Assembly (NCBI GenBank): GCA_903835655.1
Contig: CAILNT010000056.1
Coordinates: 62,001-126,000, forward strand
DNA length: 64,000 bases
Direction: 5' to 3'
From: an uncultured Pseudomonadota bacterium
GTDB lineage: Bacteria; Pseudomonadota; Gammaproteobacteria; Burkholderiales; Thiobacillaceae
In this document: positions 60,797-64,000 of the stretch, in pieces
How the letters are laid out: every line of letters starts with the position of its first letter
Numbering within the stretch: the stretch's first letter is position 1
Made by a program: the position numbers and the translations under genes
Notes under the pieces: generated by a model
What the model was told of the DNA's origin: nothing
Seen by the model: only the letters and a program-made list of their open reading frames with translations
Databases searched by the model: none

Positions 60797-61501
60797 ATGG
60801 ACCGTGCCCTGAATGACGACGAACTCGACGAACTCGATGCATTCTTGATGTCGGAATCGCTATCCGAGGAGTCGATGGATATCTCTGCGGTGGACGGCTT
60901 CTTTGCGGCCATCGCCCTCAATCCTGATTTCATCCTGCCCAGCCAGTGGCTGCCCTGGGTATGGGACATGGAGGCGGGTGCGGAAACCCCCGCGTTCGAG
61001 AGTGTGGCCCAGGCCGAACGCATCAGCGGGTTGCTGCTGCGCCACTACAACAGCGTGCAGGAGGCGGTCAGCGAGGACCGTTTCGCGCCGCTGATGTACA
61101 CGCTGCAGCAGGAAGACGGCAGCGAACTCTACGACGCCGAAGGCTGGAGCATGGGCTTCATGCTGGGAGTCGAGCTATTCAAGGAAATCTGGTTGCCGGT
61201 CCTCGGTTCGCACCCGGAATGGCTCGCCCCCATGATCCTTCTCGGCACCGAAGATGGCTGGGATGAACTCGAGGCAGGGGAGGCGCCCATGGACAGGATA
61301 CGGGCCGCGTATGAAGCGATTCCCGATATCGTCGAAGCCCTGTTCCAGTATTTCCTGCCGCAACGCGAGGCCGCGGCTCAAGAGCGCGTGACCGCCACGC
61401 TGCGCCGCGCCGGCGACAAGGTCGGGCGCAACGATCCCTGTCCCTGCGGCTCGGGCAAGAAATTCAAGAAGTGCTGCGGCGCGGGACCGACGCTGCACTA
61501 A
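60797..61501 (+). CDS. YecA/UPF0149 family protein with SEC-C motif
   Basis: A 234-aa protein: the N-terminal UPF0149/YecA helical domain ([20 protein letters not shown] and [20 protein letters not shown]) and a C-terminal zinc-binding SEC-C motif ([18 protein letters not shown]), the same tail used by SecA to contact SecB and ribosomes. Such proteins may bind ribosomes or nascent chains; the exact role is not established. GGAGCCGAA precedes the ATG. Confidence 0.88.
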   Translation: MDRALNDDELDELDAFLMSESLSEESMDISAVDGFFAAIALNPDFILPSQWLPWVWDMEAGAETPAFESVAQAERISGLLLRHYNSVQEAVSEDRFAPLMYTLQQEDGSELYDAEGWSMGFMLGVELFKEIWLPVLGSHPEWLAPMILLGTEDGWDELEAGEAPMDRIRAAYEAIPDIVEALFQYFLPQREAAAQERVTATLRRAGDKVGRNDPCPCGSGKKFKKCCGAGPTLH

Positions 61502-61508
61502 CCCGTCC

Positions 61509-62252
61509 GTGATACCTCCCCAGTTCGAGCGCAGCGAGATTCTTATCGGACCCGAGGGCGTGGTGCGCCTGGCGTCTTGCCATGTGTTTCTCGCCGGTTT
61601 GGGCGGGGTCGGTTCCTGGTGCGCGGAAGCGTTGGCGCGGGCCGGGGTGGGGCGGTTGACCCTGGTGGACATGGATACGGTGGCTGTCTCCAACATCAAC
61701 CGGCAACTGCCCGCCCTGCTCTCCACGGTGGGGCGTGGCAAGGCCGAAGTCATGGCCGAGCGCATACGCGATATCAACCCGGATTGCCGCCTGCGTGTGC
61801 TGACCGACTTCCTCACCCCGGACAACATTCCTGCGCTCTTGCCGGTCGATGTCGACTACGTGATCGACTGCATCGATTCCCTCAACTGCAAGGTCGCGCT
61901 GATCGTCGCGGCGCATCGCCGCGGTCTGGCCGTCGCCGCCAGCATGGGGGCGGGCAATAAACTCGATGTGACGCGGGTACGGGTGTCCGACATCGACAAG
62001 ACCGAGGTCGATCGACTCGCGCGCCTGGTGCGCAAACGCCTGAAACGGCAGGGTGTGGAAAAGGGCGTGCTGTGCGTCTGGAGCGATGAAACCGGCCGTG
62101 CGCCCCTGCCGCCCGAGGCAGTGAGCCAGGGCCGCGCGCGCGCGGTGAACGGCACGATTGCCTATCTGCCCCCCTTGTTCGGACTGATGCTGGCGGGCGC
62201 GGTCATTCAGCGCCTGTTGCTTTCGTCGCCGACTTCGGTCGGAACGCCTTGA
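61509..62252 (+). CDS. tcdA: tRNA threonylcarbamoyladenosine dehydratase
   Basis: TcdA (CsdL/YgdL), 247 aa, an E1-like ATP-dependent enzyme that cyclises t6A37 to ct6A in tRNA. The nucleotide-binding loop is FLAGLGGVGSWCAEALARAG, followed by LVDMDTVAVSNINRQ and YVIDCIDSLNCKVALI. The start is a GTG at 61509. The last 50 bases overlap the convergent mog gene. Confidence 0.93.
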   Translation: MIPPQFERSEILIGPEGVVRLASCHVFLAGLGGVGSWCAEALARAGVGRLTLVDMDTVAVSNINRQLPALLSTVGRGKAEVMAERIRDINPDCRLRVLTDFLTPDNIPALLPVDVDYVIDCIDSLNCKVALIVAAHRRGLAVAASMGAGNKLDVTRVRVSDIDKTEVDRLARLVRKRLKRQGVEKGVLCVWSDETGRAPLPPEAVSQGRARAVNGTIAYLPPLFGLMLAGAVIQRLLLSSPTSVGTP

Positions 62253-62754
62253 TCACTTCCTCCCGCGTTTCCAGATACGTCCCGCCGATCAGGTCGATGC
62301 CGTAGGGGACGGCGGCAAATACGCCATCCAGGGTTTCCTTGATCGCCTTGGGCTGGCCCGGCAGGTTGAGGATCAGGCACTGGCCGCGCACCACGCCGAC
62401 TTGTCGCGACAGCAGAGCGGTGGGGACGTATTTCAGGCTGACCGCGCGCATCTGCTCGCCGAACCCCGGCAACACCCGGTCGGCGACCGCCAGCGTCGCC
62501 TCCGGCGTCACATCGCGCGGCGCGGGCCCGGTGCCGCCGGTGGTGAGCACCAGGCAGCAGCGTGTTGCGAGTTCGATCAGGGTCTGCTCGATCAGCGGCT
62601 GTTCGTCCGGGATCAGGCGTTCGACGAAATCCAGTGGGTTATGCAGCGCTTCCTGCAGCCAAGCCTTCAGGGCGGGCAGTCCCCGGTCCTCGTAGACGCC
62701 GGAACTGGCGCGGTCGCTGATGGAAATGAGGCCGATGCGGGCGGTCTGAGCCAT
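62203..62754 (-). CDS. mog: Molybdopterin adenylyltransferase Mog
   Basis: Mog, 183 aa, adenylates molybdopterin before metal insertion. The family pattern is clear: RIGLISISDRASSGVYEDRG, LVLTTGGTGPAPRDVTPEAT and ILNLPGQPKAIKETLDGVFA. Other molybdenum cofactor genes are not in the window. The final 50 bases overlap tcdA on the other strand, an unusually long convergent overlap. Confidence 0.95.
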   Translation of the reverse strand: MAQTARIGLISISDRASSGVYEDRGLPALKAWLQEALHNPLDFVERLIPDEQPLIEQTLIELATRCCLVLTTGGTGPAPRDVTPEATLAVADRVLPGFGEQMRAVSLKYVPTALLSRQVGVVRGQCLILNLPGQPKAIKETLDGVFAAVPYGIDLIGGTYLETREEVIKAFRPKSATKATGAE

Positions 62755-62832
62755 GAAAATGTCCTGTGCGTAGGGGAGGTGAGTCTAACCGGCCAGGACC
62801 GGCGCGCACCCGTTTGCGGGCCGCGCGGGTCT

Positions 62833-62860
62833 GGTAACAAACCCTTACCGGCCGGTAACA
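62833..62860. promoter_or_regulatory. GGTAACA direct repeats upstream of the small exported protein gene
   Basis: GGTAACA occurs at 62833-62839 and 62854-62860, exactly 21 bases (two helical turns) apart, with the 14-base palindrome TTACCGGCCGGTAA at 62845-62858 overlapping the second copy. Spacing and symmetry suggest an operator, perhaps for an OmpR/PhoB-type regulator, in the 194-base divergent gap between mog and the small gene. No -10/-35 pair is certain. Confidence 0.35.
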
Positions 62861-62948
62861 CAACACCGACAACGAGCTTACATCGCCGCCGCAAGATACG
62901 ACTCAGCCGCAGCGCATTCCGCGTGGCGGTTCACCTGGGAGTCATATC

Positions 62949-63245
62949 ATGAAATCAGTTACTTTGTTGCAAGTCGCCGGCGTTTGCGCTTTCCTGGTTG
63001 GCGGTGCGGCCAATGCCGCCGATAGTTGCCTGCTGTCGGCCCTGGCGCGCCCGGCGCTGACCGCAGATGTCGGCGGCAATGCCGGTTGTCGTGAGGCGAG
63101 TCGGGGCCATGCGGCCGTCCAGGATCAGGACCTGGTGGCCACCCTCGCGCCCATCGTCGGCGGCATGGCGAAAACCGGCATCCAGACGGCGTCCACGGTG
63201 ATGCGCGTGTTGTCACACGAAGCGGGGCGCATGCTCGACGAGTAA
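62949..63245 (+). CDS. Small exported protein of unknown function
   Basis: A 98-aa protein with a clear signal peptide (MKSVTLLQVAGVCAFLVGGAANA, cleavage likely after ANA) and a mature part of about 75 residues with two cysteines, DSCLLSALARP and GCREASRG, that may form a disulfide. GGGAG stands seven bases before the ATG. No family is recognised. It stands alone between divergent mog and convergent hemH, downstream of the putative operator at 62833-62860. Confidence 0.7.
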   Translation: MKSVTLLQVAGVCAFLVGGAANAADSCLLSALARPALTADVGGNAGCREASRGHAAVQDQDLVATLAPIVGGMAKTGIQTASTVMRVLSHEAGRMLDE

Positions 63246-63283
63246 GCGCGTCATGCGGTGGGGGCGTTGCACCCCACCGCGCG

Positions 63284-64000
63284 TCATGCCTTCGCTCCCA
63301 GGGTGCGGGCGCGCTCGGTCCGCTGTCGTTGTTCCCGATTTTCATCGGCCAGACTCCAGGAATCGGCGATCCAGCCCCCCAGATGCGCCTGGACCAGATC
63401 GGCCAGGGCAGCGATCCACAGGGGGCGGTCATTGAGCGCCTGGATATATCGGAATTCGCCACCGCCGGCATTGAGGAAGGTAGCTTTCCCTTCCATCGCG
63501 ATTTCTTCCAGTGTTTCCAGACAATCGGCGGCGAAACCGGGGCAGACCACGTCGATGCGCCGGGTCTTGGCGCGGCCGAGCTGTTCCAGCGTCGCCGCGG
63601 TATAGGGTTGAAGCCACTCGGCGCGGCCGAAGCGGGACTGGAAGGTGACGCGGAACTGTTCGGGAGCCAGGCCCAGCGCCGCCGCGAGCAATCGCCCGGT
63701 CTTGCGACACTCGCAGTGGTAGGGGTCGCCCAGGTCGAGGCTACGCCGTGGCGTGCCATGAAAGCTCATTACCAGCACTTCGGGCCGGCCGTGTTCCGCC
63801 CAATAGGCTTCGACGCTCTGACGCAGAGCGTTAAGGTAGCCCGCGTGGTCGTGGAAATGCTTGATTACGCGGGTTTCCGGTGGGTTGCGCGTATGCAGCA
63901 GCGTATCCCATACCGCGTCCATGGCGGAGCCACTGCTGCTGGCAGCATATTGCGGGTAGAGGGGAAGAATCAGGAGGCGATCGACCCCCCTCGCCTTCAT
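63284..64000 (-). CDS. hemH: Ferrochelatase, 3' part
   Basis: The C-terminal 238 residues of HemH; the gene continues past the right edge, so the N-terminus is missing. Ferrochelatase inserts iron into protoporphyrin IX as the last step of haem synthesis. The family core is visible: [20 protein letters not shown], the [20 protein letters not shown] block and [15 protein letters not shown], then a [13 protein letters not shown] block with the conserved catalytic glutamate region. The visible methionine at 64000 is only the first residue inside the window. Confidence 0.93.
   Translation of the reverse strand: MKARGVDRLLILPLYPQYAASSSGSAMDAVWDTLLHTRNPPETRVIKHFHDHAGYLNALRQSVEAYWAEHGRPEVLVMSFHGTPRRSLDLGDPYHCECRKTGRLLAAALGLAPEQFRVTFQSRFGRAEWLQPYTAATLEQLGRAKTRRIDVVCPGFAADCLETLEEIAMEGKATFLNAGGGEFRYIQALNDRPLWIAALADLVQAHLGGWIADSWSLADENREQRQRTERARTLGAKA

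Overview
The window is a chromosomal segment of a GC-rich betaproteobacterium. Family-level sequence and gene order both point there: ndk-rlmN-pilW-rodZ-ispG-hisS-(TPR)-bamB-der-(orphan)-hfq-hflX-hflK-hflC-hisZ-purA, followed by leuC-(entericidin)-leuD-leuB-asd-usg-fimV-truA-trpF-trpB-trpA-accD-folC-dedD-cvpA-purF-metZ, is an arrangement common in the Nitrosomonadales/Rhodocyclales/Burkholderiales. The exact genus cannot be read from the sequence. Coding density is very high. Most genes are on the + strand, often joined by 4-base ATGA stop/start overlaps, and only one gap exceeds 300 bases (11313-11635).

Layout. 1-3326: slyD 3' end, accA, tilS and a convergent SPOR protein gene. 3458-13036: nucleotide, RNA-modification, pilus, cell-shape, isoprenoid and outer-membrane assembly genes ending in der. 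13123-20802: an unrecognised 387-aa gene, then hfq-hflX-hflK-hflC-hisZ-purA. 20904-26775: leucine branch plus asd and an asd-like gene, with an entericidin-type lipoprotein and a Uma2-type nuclease gene inside the leu cluster. 26883-39900: fimV, an EcfT-like membrane protein, truA, trpFBA, accD-folC-dedD-cvpA-purF and metZ. 40059-44664: a soluble PAS histidine kinase, a small exported protein and an OmpR/EnvZ-type pair. 44697-53199: glyQS, gmhB, plsC, a YgjP-like peptidase, aat-bpt (N-degron tagging), a PilZ protein and thyA. 53212-57293 (minus strand): TlpA-like thioredoxin, an unrecognised exported protein, a ROK sugar kinase and a GGDEF-EAL protein. 57470-64000: an SseB-like protein and an unknown partner, a GlcD-like FAD oxidase, ubiA, a YecA/SEC-C protein, tcdA, mog, a small exported protein and the 3' part of hemH.

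The genes are mostly housekeeping, with no CRISPR array, prophage or recognisable defence island. The unusual content is small mobile and repetitive DNA that has entered genes and operons. The clearest case is a 279-bp MITE-like element (17043-17321) with 18-bp terminal inverted repeats (17 of 18 matching) and a 5-bp ATGAT target duplication, sitting exactly at what looks like an original hflK/hflC ATGA overlap. Its right end appears to supply the hflC ribosome binding site. Palindromic repeats also seem to have been absorbed in frame into rlmN, the ROK kinase gene and the 3' end of aat, while heptamer-iterated inverted repeats form the end of ispG and possibly the start of rlmN. A DUF2065 gene that normally follows hflC survives only as its C-terminal half. 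The most plausible uncharacterised gene is the 387-aa orphan between der and hfq.
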